From positions 5,752 to 69,751 of the forward strand of contig JBLIRK010000011.1 of the NCBI GenBank assembly GCA_048569615.1: a stretch of DNA of 64,000 nt. Direction: 5' to 3'. The notes under the pieces were generated by a model. The model saw only the letters and a program-made list of their open reading frames with translations, was not told where the DNA came from and searched no databases. Made by a program: the position numbers and the translations under genes. This document shows, piece by piece, positions 42,114-51,401 of this stretch (position 1 is the first letter of the stretch; every line of letters starts with the position of its first letter). This DNA is from JAYEPK01 sp048569615. GTDB taxonomy: Archaea; Thermoplasmatota; Penumbrarchaeia; Penumbrarchaeales; Penumbrarchaeaceae.

Positions 42114-42656
42114 CTAGAACAGCTTGCCGTCCAGGGCGACATGCCATAGATATCCCAGACATGCAGCGGACCCAATCAGAAGAGATGTCGCAGGGTCCGT
42201 CCCGGCGAAGTACCAGACGAAGGCTCCCCACAGGATACCGAAGAGGATGCCCATCTTTGGTGAATGAAGCAGCCCCCTGTGCCTGAGTGGGAGCGCCAGC
42301 GACGAATATGCTATCACCGTTCCTCCGAGGAAGATCAAGGAGCCCTTTCCCATCAGCAGGTCCACTCCTGAAAGGGGTCCTGCCGCAACAATTCTTCCGA
42401 ATAGGATAGGGGCAAGTAGCATGAAGCCGACTATGGGGCCGATGACCCACCTGATCCTCCCCTTCCCGTCCAGGTCGGGGAGCACGGAACCTACGAGCAA
42501 GGCCCCGCCTCCGAAGAGCAGAAATGATGCAAGTGGAAGGGCAAGGCCGGGCAGCATGTCTATCCCGAGGCTTCCCTTCAGCCCGAGGAAAAGGGCGGAA
42601 AGGAGCACGACGAATGCCATCAGCCCGAAGCTGAGATGGAGCTCCCACCTAGGCAT
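42114..42656 (-). CDS. DUF457/YdjM-like membrane-bound hydrolase
   Basis: The 180-residue protein has five membrane helices and the conserved polar residues of the DUF457 family: an early HLSFGLMAF, VLPDLDGKGR, ALPLRHRGLLHS and the end GYLWHVALDGKLF. The His/Asp pairs at membrane borders (PDLD, HRG-x-x-HS, HVALDG) are predicted to bind metal; the family is described as metal-dependent membrane hydrolase, of unknown substrate. It is tail-to-tail with the subtilase, the stops being 2 bases apart, and is transcribed after a gap from the giant FG-GAP gene region's left end. Confidence 0.82.
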   Translation of the reverse strand: MPRWELHLSFGLMAFVVLLSALFLGLKGSLGIDMLPGLALPLASFLLFGGGALLVGSVLPDLDGKGRIRWVIGPIVGFMLLAPILFGRIVAAGPLSGVDLLMGKGSLIFLGGTVIAYSSLALPLRHRGLLHSPKMGILFGILWGAFVWYFAGTDPATSLLIGSAACLGYLWHVALDGKLF

Positions 42657-42709
42657 GCCATCCCCGATAACAATATGTTTATCCGTATAAAATGGTATTT
42701 ATTTGGATA

Positions 42710-45700
42710 TCAGGGAGGGATATCGTTATTCCTGGACCGTTCCGGTCTCTCGAAATCACCCCCTTCCGGGGTCGTTTTCCGACTCCTTCTTATCAGGAAG
42801 AAGCCCGCGGCTCCCGCTGCGATCATCAGGGCGGCGGCACCTAAAATGATCCCCCATATCGAAGTGGCGCCTTTTCCATCTCCGGCATCCTCTCCTTCAT
42901 CCGGAGGTATCCAGATCTCCTTTCTGAGCGTGGTCTCGTTGTAGGAAGCGGTAACGACTACAGTACCTGACAGCCCCCTGGCGGCATAGTGGTTCAGAAC
43001 CTCCACATTCCCGGACCATTCGATGGAACAGAGCTCCGTGATGTCGCCATGGTCCTGGTCGAAGCACGTGACGATTATCGTATGTCCGTCATCCTGGAGG
43101 TCCGCCGACATTGTCTTCAGGACCGCGGACTCGTAAAAGGTGAAGAAGAAAACAGCCTCGACATCTCTTCCGAAGTGATCGGCGGTGACCGTTATCCTGA
43201 ATACGCCGGGCGTGCTTGAAGTGGCCGTATATCCATCCCCGTCTTCAATAAGATATAATCCGGCCGACCTGTCGAACTTGAATTCGGTCCACGGGATATC
43301 GTTCTGTTCGCTGTCCACAAGGACCAGCGAGAAACGCACCTCCGTGTTCACGGGGGATGCGGATATGCTGCGGATGATCCGGATCCCAGTTATATTGTGG
43401 ACCACCATCAGCTCGAAGCTGGTGTTGACCGATGTTCCGAACCTGCTCGCGCTCAGCTGTATGAGGGCCTGCCCGATTCCCGTGGGAACGATTCGGATCG
43501 TGTCATTTTCCCCGAGTGAGGCGATGCATCCGACAGCCCTCAGTTCGGCATCGAATCCGCCCAGAGGCTCTCCTTCCAGGTCCAGGACCGAGAAGCGGAT
43601 CGACAGCTGCTCTCCGATCCTAAGGATGTCAGGATGCTCCTCAAGCTCTATTGAATGCGGAAGTGCAGTGACCCAGACCGGGAAGTTCTCCACGATGTAC
43701 GCGCCTTCCGGGGTGGAGGCGTTCACTGCAACGTATGTGGTCCCTTCGGAGATACCTTCCATGAACAGCCCGCCGTCGGTGTACTCTCCCGCTGCGATTT
43801 CCGGGTCGTCCGAAATAATACTGAAGAACAAATATCCGCTGTAGGGTTTCCCGTCCGATCCCTCCACCTTGACGTCGAACTGCCTGCCCTCTCCCTTCTC
43901 CAGGAGAAGGTCCTCGAAGATGTGGATATCGATGGGTCTGGGGAGCACCTTAATGGATATCGCTCCGAAGGAGGTCTCGTTGAAATAATCCACTTTGACC
44001 TCGACCCGGAGCTCCCCTTCCTTCAGTGCGGAGAGGGTTAACCTGCAGCCCTCTGTTGCATTGAGAAGACCGTTGTTCCCCGCACTCCACTTAGCATCAA
44101 AGCCGAGCAGGGGCGTATCGTCGTACCTGACAACGTTGAGAAGGAGCTCCTGCTCCTCACCCTTCATCATCTCCACACCAGCCGTGGTTATCTTGACCTC
44201 CCTGATCATCGGTCTTGCCATAACCCAAATAGACCCATTCACGGGTCCGAGGCCCACATCCGCCTCCGCAGATACATCGATCCTTCCGGCTGAAAGCGGG
44301 GTGATCCAGATCCCGGATATCGCCGGCGAGTGGGTGCAGTCCCCGTTCACATGCCATTTGACCTTGTTGGCCTCTATCGTCAGCTTGCCCCCGCTCGGCC
44401 CCTTTGCCGCGTAGGTAATGGGAAACCTCTCCCCGACCCGGATGTCATCATCATGCACGACCAGTTCGATGGATTCAAGTGGAGGGACGACTTCTATTAT
44501 CATATCCTGGTCCACGTTGATCGAGAACCTGGATGCCGTAATCCCCACCGCATATTCGCCGGTTTCCGTGGAAGAGATATCAAAATCTCCCTTACCGAGT
44601 TCGACCATCACTATCCCGCTGGGGAAAGTTCCCACATCGAAGGTACACCGGTCCGTGATGTCCTTCCCTGTCATCGACAGGACGGACATCTTGATCCTCG
44701 TCGTCGACCAGGACGTGACGATGAACCTGCTATCGGAGAAATGAGCCGGGACCTCGCTGGGGGGAGCCGTCCAGAATCGGGTTCCTGTATCGGCCTCGAC
44801 AGTGCTCCCCATCCAAATGAAGGATGCCGCAATGGAGCAGTCCTCCTCGAAGACATCCGAAGGCACGCTGATATTCACTGCATCTACAGTTCCCGAACAA
44901 AGCAGAAAGGTCCCGAGGCCGTAGGTTTCGCTCCCAGCGCGCAGGATGAGCTCCGTGCTTCCATCGGGAAAGTACCGGCTGGTCCTGAGAGATATCTTCC
45001 GGTCCGTCCCGCTTATCAGGCAGCCGCCGTCCTCAGGGTCAACCAGCTCCACAAGCGAGCCCATATTCTCGGAATTGTGTATGAAGTATCGTCCCGACAA
45101 GGCCGACCTTCCCGACCAGTTGATCCTGAAATAGACGTCATTTGACGGGATCTCAGGGACCAGCACCTCCGTCGACCAACGGTCTGTTATCTTTTCCAGA
45201 TGTACGAAGGGGCCGTTCTTCCCGGTGTAGGATATGCTAAGGTTGAACTCCGGGCTGCTGTCAAGGACCGATCGAGCATCCTTCATGGTCCATGATAGAT
45301 CGATGAGCATTCCGGACCTCAAATGTCTCGAAAGCGGGGTCCCCGTGAAGCTGATGCCAGGCTGTGACGTTCCATTGTTCTCGCTGTACATTATGCCGTA
45401 TCCCGAGAGCATGACCATGTCCCTGTCCCCGTCCCTGTCCATATCCTCCAGGACCGGCGAGAATGGGGTCCCGATGGTGGATATGAACTGCGTTGTTGTG
45501 TTCCAGGTGAAGTTCCCGCAGCCGAAGGATACGTTGACGTGGCTGGCGTAGGAGCCTGAAACGGTCGTGGCGTCTACAGTGATGATGTCCTGAAACCCGT
45601 CGCCGTCGACATCCTCGAAATGGAACTCCCTTAAGAAACGGCTGTAATTCGGGAAAGCCCTCATCCTCCACCCGTCCCTTCCGAGGTTCTCGTATAGATA

Positions 45701-46645
45701 GCCGGAGGTCTCCGTAAAAAGACCGTAGTCGGTGTCCCCGTCGTTGTCGAGGTCCGCAAGCTCGACATCCTCCGATTTCTGGTTCCTTGGAAAGTACTCC
45801 GAGCAGTCGGTCCAGCTGCCGTTCCCCGAAGAGAGCCAGTTGTAATAGCCGGTATGGTCCGGCGTGGAGTAACCCCCCTTGCAGAGCATCGCGGTGCAGA
45901 TGTCGGGCCACCCGTCGCAGTTTATGTCCGCGACCTCCACGTCCCTGGTCTCGAGGTTGGGAAGCGTCGGGTCCTTCTCCTTGTCGGGTATGCCGCTTTC
46001 CCACTCCTGGATGAAATCACCGGAGTTGTTGTTCCTCAGAATGTGGATATACGTCGATCGCGAGCCGTATATGAAGTCCCTGTCGCCGTCCGCGTCTATG
46101 TCCTCTATGTTGAAGTCCTCTATTCCGTACAGTATCCTATCCAGGGGATATGTCCCGGTGACGTTCCCCGTGGCATTTCCCTCGGATATGCATGGATTTC
46201 CCACTGAGAGATCCTTGTAGGTGAAGTTGATGAAATCCAGGCAGGCATCCCCGGATAGATTGGCCGCGGTTATGAGATGAGTGATATCGTTCAGCTTCGT
46301 CTTTGTCCAGTTCCCGCTTCTATCGAGCTGGTAGCTGAATGTTCCCGCAGACTTGCCCTGGCCTCCCTTCCATGATCCGATGATCTCCGGGAAACCATTC
46401 CCGTCCAGGTCGAAGATTTCAGCTGTTCCCCAGCTGTAGACCCAGACCATGGAGTCGGGTATGATACGGGGATCCTTGAAGAGCATCCTCGACGGAGCCC
46501 CAAACCGGGAAGCATCGGACCCGTCTCCGTCGGGGTGAAGACCTTCTGCTTCCGAATCAGCACATCCAGGGTTTGTTGACAGCACGGGGAGCGACACTCC
46601 CGCCAACAGCAAAATGGCCAATGCACAGTAAGGATAGCCCCTCAT
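42710..46645 (-). CDS. Giant secreted FG-GAP and Ig-like repeat surface protein
   Basis: The 1311-residue protein has a signal peptide (about 1-24). An FG-GAP/VCBS propeller follows (about 65-455), with units such as DLDGNGFPEIIG, DIDADGDRDFIYG, ADLDNDGDTDYGLF and DVDGDGFQDIITVD. Then come a run of bacterial Ig-like and other beta-sandwich domains (about 460-1240) and a transmembrane helix (about 1265-1287) with a basic tail RRSRKT. No peptidase or glycosidase motif is seen. It resembles the protein at 756 in layout but lacks the ASPIC/UnbV domain and has Ig-like in place of PKD units. Adhesion or substrate binding at the cell surface is inferred. Confidence 0.87.
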   Translation of the reverse strand: MRGYPYCALAILLLAGVSLPVLSTNPGCADSEAEGLHPDGDGSDASRFGAPSRMLFKDPRIIPDSMVWVYSWGTAEIFDLDGNGFPEIIGSWKGGQGKSAGTFSYQLDRSGNWTKTKLNDITHLITAANLSGDACLDFINFTYKDLSVGNPCISEGNATGNVTGTYPLDRILYGIEDFNIEDIDADGDRDFIYGSRSTYIHILRNNNSGDFIQEWESGIPDKEKDPTLPNLETRDVEVADINCDGWPDICTAMLCKGGYSTPDHTGYYNWLSSGNGSWTDCSEYFPRNQKSEDVELADLDNDGDTDYGLFTETSGYLYENLGRDGWRMRAFPNYSRFLREFHFEDVDGDGFQDIITVDATTVSGSYASHVNVSFGCGNFTWNTTTQFISTIGTPFSPVLEDMDRDGDRDMVMLSGYGIMYSENNGTSQPGISFTGTPLSRHLRSGMLIDLSWTMKDARSVLDSSPEFNLSISYTGKNGPFVHLEKITDRWSTEVLVPEIPSNDVYFRINWSGRSALSGRYFIHNSENMGSLVELVDPEDGGCLISGTDRKISLRTSRYFPDGSTELILRAGSETYGLGTFLLCSGTVDAVNISVPSDVFEEDCSIAASFIWMGSTVEADTGTRFWTAPPSEVPAHFSDSRFIVTSWSTTRIKMSVLSMTGKDITDRCTFDVGTFPSGIVMVELGKGDFDISSTETGEYAVGITASRFSINVDQDMIIEVVPPLESIELVVHDDDIRVGERFPITYAAKGPSGGKLTIEANKVKWHVNGDCTHSPAISGIWITPLSAGRIDVSAEADVGLGPVNGSIWVMARPMIREVKITTAGVEMMKGEEQELLLNVVRYDDTPLLGFDAKWSAGNNGLLNATEGCRLTLSALKEGELRVEVKVDYFNETSFGAISIKVLPRPIDIHIFEDLLLEKGEGRQFDVKVEGSDGKPYSGYLFFSIISDDPEIAAGEYTDGGLFMEGISEGTTYVAVNASTPEGAYIVENFPVWVTALPHSIELEEHPDILRIGEQLSIRFSVLDLEGEPLGGFDAELRAVGCIASLGENDTIRIVPTGIGQALIQLSASRFGTSVNTSFELMVVHNITGIRIIRSISASPVNTEVRFSLVLVDSEQNDIPWTEFKFDRSAGLYLIEDGDGYTATSSTPGVFRITVTADHFGRDVEAVFFFTFYESAVLKTMSADLQDDGHTIIVTCFDQDHGDITELCSIEWSGNVEVLNHYAARGLSGTVVVTASYNETTLRKEIWIPPDEGEDAGDGKGATSIWGIILGAAALMIAAGAAGFFLIRRSRKTTPEGGDFERPERSRNNDIPP

Positions 46646-46729
46646 CTCCTTCCTCCCACTGCACAGGTCCGAAGTGCAACCGAATTTAAAAACAAATTCC
46701 GCACATGTGAATAGAAACCGCGCCTTGAC

Positions 46730-47320
46730 CTACCAGGGCTCCTTCTTCACTCCTATCTTGTACCCTATCAGGTTGGCAATGGTATGAGCTAGGAACGCGA
46801 CGATCAGGAACAGCAGGGAAGCGATCCATGCCCGGTCGGCGATGAAGGTGTCGAACCACCACGGATAGAATGGCAGGATGAAGATGACGGTCCCGATTAT
46901 GTAGTCCCACTGGTCGAGAAGCGGAGTCTTCTTTCCCCTGGGCCTGTTGAGGGCCCTCTTGATGAAGCTCCCCAGCATGTCGCCGAAGAGCGACCCTGCC
47001 GGAAGTATCCAGATAATGACGAGGTTCAGCGGGTAAGGGCCCCAGAAGGAATCCGAGAACCGGTTGATGCCCGTATAATGAACCAATGTGACCAGTACCA
47101 TTCCCAGGAGTCCGGCGCATGCGATGCCGCCGATGGTCCCGCTCCAGGTCTTTCCATCTCCCAGGTACCTGCGTCCGTCCTTTCTTTTCAGCCCCATATC
47201 AACCGGTTTTCCCCCGCCGAGGAAAGGCGCGAAGGTGTTGGCCGTCATGGCGGGAAGCAGGACCACAACGATCCTGACCAGGTCCAAGAAAACGCTTCCC
47301 GCCGACAAGGGATCCCCCAT
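46730..47320 (-). CDS. carS: CDP-archaeol synthase CarS
   Basis: CarS transfers CMP from CTP to unsaturated archaetidic acid, making CDP-archaeol for polar lipid head-group attachment. The 196-residue membrane protein has the archaeal DUF46/CarS signatures: GGGKPVDMGLKRKDGRRYLG followed by DGKTWSGTIGG, and PAGSLFGDMLGSFIKRALNR with LDQWDYIIGT. Five helices are predicted. The frame runs upstream to 47377, but ATG 47320 fits a box A GTATATACT at 47342-47350 (26 nt away), giving a leaderless message. The gene is divergent from the Pro-rich membrane protein at 47433 and ties the window to isoprenoid ether lipid synthesis with hmgA. Confidence 0.95.
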   Translation of the reverse strand: MGDPLSAGSVFLDLVRIVVVLLPAMTANTFAPFLGGGKPVDMGLKRKDGRRYLGDGKTWSGTIGGIACAGLLGMVLVTLVHYTGINRFSDSFWGPYPLNLVIIWILPAGSLFGDMLGSFIKRALNRPRGKKTPLLDQWDYIIGTVIFILPFYPWWFDTFIADRAWIASLLFLIVAFLAHTIANLIGYKIGVKKEPW

Positions 47321-47341
47321 GCTCCGATGAACGACTGACGC

Positions 47342-47350
47342 GTATATACT
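47342..47350 (-). promoter_or_regulatory. Box A promoter of carS
   Basis: GTATATACT (its complement reads AGTATATAC) lies 26 nt from the chosen carS ATG, deciding that start. Confidence 0.5.
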
Positions 47351-47400
47351 TTTACCCGGATAGTCCACCTTTTTCAATGCTTTCTGGCATATGGCAAAGG

Positions 47401-47408
47401 TTTAAAAC
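47401..47408 (+). promoter_or_regulatory. Box A promoter of the Pro-rich membrane protein and subtilase
   Basis: TTTAAAAC is 29 nt before the ATG at 47433; the message is close to leaderless. Confidence 0.5.
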
Positions 47409-47432
47409 ATCCGATACATTAGGGACATTCGA

Positions 47433-48026
47433 ATGGCTGCCCCCGGCAAGTTCACTCCGGTCCAGAGGAGCTTTCCTCCTCAGGGGCCACCCCCCGCAAG
47501 AGGTGGATTCCCGATCGCCCCCGTCGTAATGGTAGTAGCATACCTGATCTACCTGGGAGCCGCCATCGTCGGTCCGCTTTTCGTGGAGCCCCTCGGTGAG
47601 TTCGCCGACGGCCTCCTGGAGCCACTTTACAGGCTCATAATAGCCGGGATCCTCTTCGTCATATTCGCCGTGGCCATAGTCTACATGGCAATGGCTCCAT
47701 CGGCACCGCCTGGATCTCCCCCGGGTGGGGCTCCCCCGGGAAGACCTGGTTTTCCACCCCCTGCCCCGCCGGGACAGCAGGGCAAGTTCAGGCCGGTGGC
47801 ACCGCCATCGTTCTCCCCGCCCGTTGCCGCGAAGCAGCCGAGCGCTCCCCCCAAGAAGGAGGAGCCGCCCATCAAGAAGGTGGAAGCCGAGCGCAAGGGA
47901 CCGACGCTGGTGGTCTATCCGCTGGAGGTGGAGGGGGGAATATTCGGGGAGACCTATATCGCTCTCAGCGAGGCCAAGGTGCTGAAGCTGAGGTCGATGC
48001 TCATCGGACCCGAGCACCTTGGCTGA
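47433..48026 (+). CDS. Two-helix membrane protein with Pro/Gly-rich linker
   Basis: The 197-residue protein begins with a Pro-rich stretch (about 1-28), then two membrane helices (about 29-50 and 70-92). A long low-complexity linker of Pro, Gly and Ala (about 93-150) and a Lys-rich segment lead to a soluble C-terminal domain (about 155-197) with LVVYPLEVEGGIFGETYIAL. I do not recognise a family. The linker resembles cytoplasmic tails of archaeal surface proteins in this window (Pro/Gln-rich). The gene ends 22 bases before the subtilase ATG, so they may be co-transcribed; a role in secretion or processing of that protease is only speculation. Confidence 0.65.
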   Translation: MAAPGKFTPVQRSFPPQGPPPARGGFPIAPVVMVVAYLIYLGAAIVGPLFVEPLGEFADGLLEPLYRLIIAGILFVIFAVAIVYMAMAPSAPPGSPPGGAPPGRPGFPPPAPPGQQGKFRPVAPPSFSPPVAAKQPSAPPKKEEPPIKKVEAERKGPTLVVYPLEVEGGIFGETYIALSEAKVLKLRSMLIGPEHLG

Positions 48027-48048
48027 GGACAATCGGTGGGATCTTCCA

Positions 48049-50619
48049 ATGAAGGACAAAGGAAAGAGATCTATCGAAGCGGTTCGGTCGATAATACCAG
48101 TGATGCTCCTCTTCCTAGCGGTTTTCTCGTCTCTCTCGGTTTCTGCCAACGGACCGTCTGCGGAAGCAGGGAGGAGGTCATTTCCCTTTGACCTGGACGG
48201 TTCGGGATTGGACGATCGGCTGGAGGAAGGATGCGTAGAATTTCCTGTTTGGACCTTCATACATACGAGCGATCCGACCTTGACGGCGGGATCAGTTGCC
48301 GCTTCGGGCGCGGAGCTGGGAACGGAGTACACGATCGTTCCCGTTGTATCGGCGAGGTTCCACGGCCGGAACGAACTCGAAAGGTTCATGGACAGGGACG
48401 CGGGAGCATCGGTCGAGATGCAGGGCGAGATCACACTCCTCCAGGACGTTTCAGTGAAAGCGGTCAAGGCAGGCAGGTCCGGCGAATATACTCCCAGAAC
48501 GGCCCAGGACCTGGGCCTCACCGGTGCGGGGACCACAATAGCGGTCGTGGACACCGGCGTGGACAACGAGCATTCCACCTTCCGGGATGCGTTCGTGGCC
48601 GGAGCCGATTTCACGATTCCCGCCTCCCCCCTCACCCCCAGGGACGGTACCTTCGACCCGGACGACAGGAGCGGCCACGGGACCGGAGTCGCATCCGTTG
48701 CATTGGGCAGGGGAGATCAGGACGGGGAGCTCAAGGGAGTTGCCCCGGCCGCGGGGCTGATAGACCTCAAGGTCGCAACATCTCTGCCCTTCGATCCTAG
48801 GGGGCAGAATACGCTCATGGATGCCCTCCAGTGGTGTCTGGACAACAGGGACAGGGACTGGGGGGACGGATATTCGGGAGTCAACGTTCTCTCGATCAGC
48901 CTTGGCGTCGGCAACGGAGCCACGGCGGTGGCGGAGGCCATGGACGAGCTCTCTTCCGAAGGGATCGTCGTTGTCCAGGGCTCCGGGAATTCGGGATCGA
49001 GCTATTCCTCGGGTCCCGGGACGACATGGGCCGATTCATCAATAGTGGTGGGGGTCATAGACGACAAGGGCACCGTGGACCGGACCGATGACGAGATCTG
49101 GTCAAGCTCAACCTACGGTCCGAGGACCGATGACGGTGATACGGACCCATTCGACGAGCTCAGGCCCGACGTTGTCGCACCGGGCGTCTCGATAACGTTC
49201 GCATCATCATCGAGGACATCATTGTTACAGGGAGCATCCGGATGGACCCAGGGATCCGGGTCCTCATACGCCACACCGCACGTTTCCGGGACCGCTGCCC
49301 TAATGCTGGAGGCAAAGTCCCAGGTCTCTCCCAGGGGCACGGCAAATCCGGTCAGGACGATCATCCACCAGACCTCGGAACCTAAGGGAGAGGTTTACGA
49401 CGAGATCCTCTCCTCCAGTTACAATGAGAGATACGGCTTCGGAATGCTCGATGCCTACGAGGCCTGCAGGGCCGCCAGGGGTTATACCGGCGCCAACAAC
49501 AGGCCGGAGATAAGATACTTCGAGGTCTCCCCGAACGTCACAACCGCCGGGTCCAGGTGCACTGTGAGGGCCATTGCGGTGGATGTCGACGAGGAGCCCC
49601 TCGAGTATGAATTGACGGTGGATGACGGCACCCTGACAGGCGATGGGCCCATTTGGGACTGGACCGCCCCGGGCGATCCCGGAAGGTACTATTTCAACCT
49701 GAAGGTGACCGATGGGAGCGGCGGCACCGCCACGGCAAAGACATCGGTACTGGTGGAAGAAGGGGTTCCAAACAGGAGACCGGTCATTACCTCCTTCAGG
49801 GCGGATAAGGACGTCCTTCTCGTCGGTGAGAGCACCACGTTGAAGGTAGTTGCCGTGGACCAGGACGGAGACCCGCTCGAGTACAGCTACAATGCAAGGA
49901 GAGGGTCCGTTGAGGGTTCAGGGGACGAGGTGCTCTACAGGGCCCCTAACACACCCGTCGAGGATATCGTGACCGTGACTGTGATGGACGGAAAGGGCGG
50001 GTCCGACTCCCGGGAGCTGGAGATAGACGTAAGGGAGGGATCCGTGAACAGGCCCCCCTCCATACTGCTCGTGACGGTGGAGCCGAACGTCATTACTGCC
50101 AACACTTCGGGAATGGACGTGAAGCTTTACGCCCAGGTGATGGACCCGGACGGCCCCGGCGATCTTGATGTTGTCCTTGCGGACCTCTCCTCGATCAACG
50201 GCCTCACCGGTGTGGAGATGAAGGACAACGGAGTCTATCCTGACGAGACGGCGGGTGACCTGGAGTATTCTCTTCTGGTCGAAGGTACGGGCGGGCTGGA
50301 GAACGGCATCTATCCCATCCAGGTGACGGTTTACGACATGGAGGGTGAGTTCAACAGCGCTTCCAAGCAGCTGGAGGTAAACATCACAGGATCGGGGCAG
50401 ATAGAGAAGGGGAGGAGCGCAGGTATGGACCCTGTTCTCCTGGTCGTTATTATCACCGTGATCCTCCTGATAGTCATCGGGGCCGTCATCTTCCTGGTGA
50501 TGAGGTCCAGGGCGAAGAGGCAACAGCAGCCCGGGGAAGGTAATCCCCAGATCAGGATAGATCCCTACCGCCAGCAGTATCCGCCCCAGGGCACCTTCAG
50601 GCCCGTTCAACCCCGTTGA
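48049..50619 (+). CDS. Second membrane-anchored subtilisin-like protease
   Basis: From ATG 48049 the protein has 856 residues. It has a signal peptide (about 10-36) and an S8 domain with Asp168 (IAVVDTGVDNEH), His210 (SGHGTGVASVALG) and Ser406 (GSSYATPHVSG). Downstream beta-sandwich domains (about 475-780) resemble cadherin/Ig modules and contain RPVITSFRADKDVLLVGEST and a choice-of-anchor-like segment. The protein ends with a membrane helix (about 795-818) and tail RSRAKRQQ plus Pro/Gln-rich end. A TTG at 48019 would lengthen the N-terminus, but GGTGGGAT before ATG 48049 fits better. It has the same plan as the protease at 37801 but is shorter. The last 23 bp overlap trmJ on the opposite strand. 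Confidence 0.92.
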   Translation: MKDKGKRSIEAVRSIIPVMLLFLAVFSSLSVSANGPSAEAGRRSFPFDLDGSGLDDRLEEGCVEFPVWTFIHTSDPTLTAGSVAASGAELGTEYTIVPVVSARFHGRNELERFMDRDAGASVEMQGEITLLQDVSVKAVKAGRSGEYTPRTAQDLGLTGAGTTIAVVDTGVDNEHSTFRDAFVAGADFTIPASPLTPRDGTFDPDDRSGHGTGVASVALGRGDQDGELKGVAPAAGLIDLKVATSLPFDPRGQNTLMDALQWCLDNRDRDWGDGYSGVNVLSISLGVGNGATAVAEAMDELSSEGIVVVQGSGNSGSSYSSGPGTTWADSSIVVGVIDDKGTVDRTDDEIWSSSTYGPRTDDGDTDPFDELRPDVVAPGVSITFASSSRTSLLQGASGWTQGSGSSYATPHVSGTAALMLEAKSQVSPRGTANPVRTIIHQTSEPKGEVYDEILSSSYNERYGFGMLDAYEACRAARGYTGANNRPEIRYFEVSPNVTTAGSRCTVRAIAVDVDEEPLEYELTVDDGTLTGDGPIWDWTAPGDPGRYYFNLKVTDGSGGTATAKTSVLVEEGVPNRRPVITSFRADKDVLLVGESTTLKVVAVDQDGDPLEYSYNARRGSVEGSGDEVLYRAPNTPVEDIVTVTVMDGKGGSDSRELEIDVREGSVNRPPSILLVTVEPNVITANTSGMDVKLYAQVMDPDGPGDLDVVLADLSSINGLTGVEMKDNGVYPDETAGDLEYSLLVEGTGGLENGIYPIQVTVYDMEGEFNSASKQLEVNITGSGQIEKGRSAGMDPVLLVVIITVILLIVIGAVIFLVMRSRAKRQQQPGEGNPQIRIDPYRQQYPPQGTFRPVQPR

Positions 50620-51349
50620 TTTTTTTTCTCTTGTAATCCATGGCCCGGGAGAAAGTTCCCATCAGGGAATTGTACTCCCTGTAGCTGGGGGCGGCCCTTG
50701 CCACCATCCTCCGGAAATTCGTACGGGCTATGACCTTCTTGTGCTCAGGCACCCTTGAAACATCCATGAGCCGGTCGTAATGCTCCAGAAGCGTCCTCTT
50801 CTCGATCCCAGTCATTGTCCTTGCGTTCCTTCTCGGAGTGCGTTCGAAGGAGGTCCAGATAGTGTAGAACAGTACCGCCGCGGCATGGGAGAGATTGAGC
50901 ACCGGATACTCCGGATCGGCAGGGATGGTGACAAGGATGTCACACAGCTCCAGCTCTTCCCTGAACAATCCTTTGTCCTCCCTGCCGAAGGCGATGCCGA
51001 CCGTACCTGAGACGTTCTTCGTCCATCCGATGAACTCACCGGGGTCCATGGGATTCCTGAGATAGGCCTTCTCGGCGGAATCCGATACGCCGGAGCTGCC
51101 GACCATCACATCCACATGTTCGCAGGCCTCCCCGAAGGATGAAAGGACCTGTGCCTCCTCGAGTATGCACTTTCCGTGCATCGAGTAGGCGTAAGCCTCG
51201 TCCTGGAGGTCCGGAGGGGAGACCAGGATCATCTTATCCATTCCGAAGTTCCTTGCAAGCCTTGCCACGGAGCCTATGTTCCCCTGATAGAGCGGCTCAA
51301 CTAGCACAGGGACGAACTTCAGGCCTCTCTCGTTTGATTCCATGCTCAC
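50597..51349 (-). CDS. trmJ: tRNA 2'-O-methyltransferase TrmJ (SPOUT family)
   Basis: TrmJ methylates the 2'-OH of tRNA nucleotide 32; archaeal versions prefer cytidine. The 250-residue protein has the SpoU-type trefoil-knot motifs: VLVEPLYQGNIGSVARLARN (motif 1), GIAFGREDKGLFREELELCD (motif 2) and PVLNLSHAAAVLFYTIW (motif 3, knot). A C-terminal extension of about 80 residues with basic helices (RNARTMTGIEKRTL) is typical of archaeal TrmJ. ATG 51349 heads the frame; an in-frame ATG two codons later is possible. It is divergent from truA at 51402, so two tRNA-modification genes share a 50-bp promoter region. Confidence 0.92.
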   Translation of the reverse strand: MSMESNERGLKFVPVLVEPLYQGNIGSVARLARNFGMDKMILVSPPDLQDEAYAYSMHGKCILEEAQVLSSFGEACEHVDVMVGSSGVSDSAEKAYLRNPMDPGEFIGWTKNVSGTVGIAFGREDKGLFREELELCDILVTIPADPEYPVLNLSHAAAVLFYTIWTSFERTPRRNARTMTGIEKRTLLEHYDRLMDVSRVPEHKKVIARTNFRRMVARAAPSYREYNSLMGTFSRAMDYKRKKINGVERA

Positions 51350-51401
51350 CGGGCGATGTAGAGGGGAGTAAACCTATAATCCTTACTGCCGTTAGACCTT
51401 C

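Noticed and set aside
44330..45145. A 271-codon plus-strand frame inside the giant FG-GAP protein
   Set aside because: The minus-strand frame is continuous over 1311 residues with repeat structure; the shadow is Arg/Pro/Gly-rich and domain-free.
47352..48635. A 427-codon minus-strand frame
   Set aside because: It runs antisense through the Pro-rich membrane protein and the subtilase N-terminus, whose frames have promoters, signal peptide and family motifs; high GC removes stops from the shadow frame.
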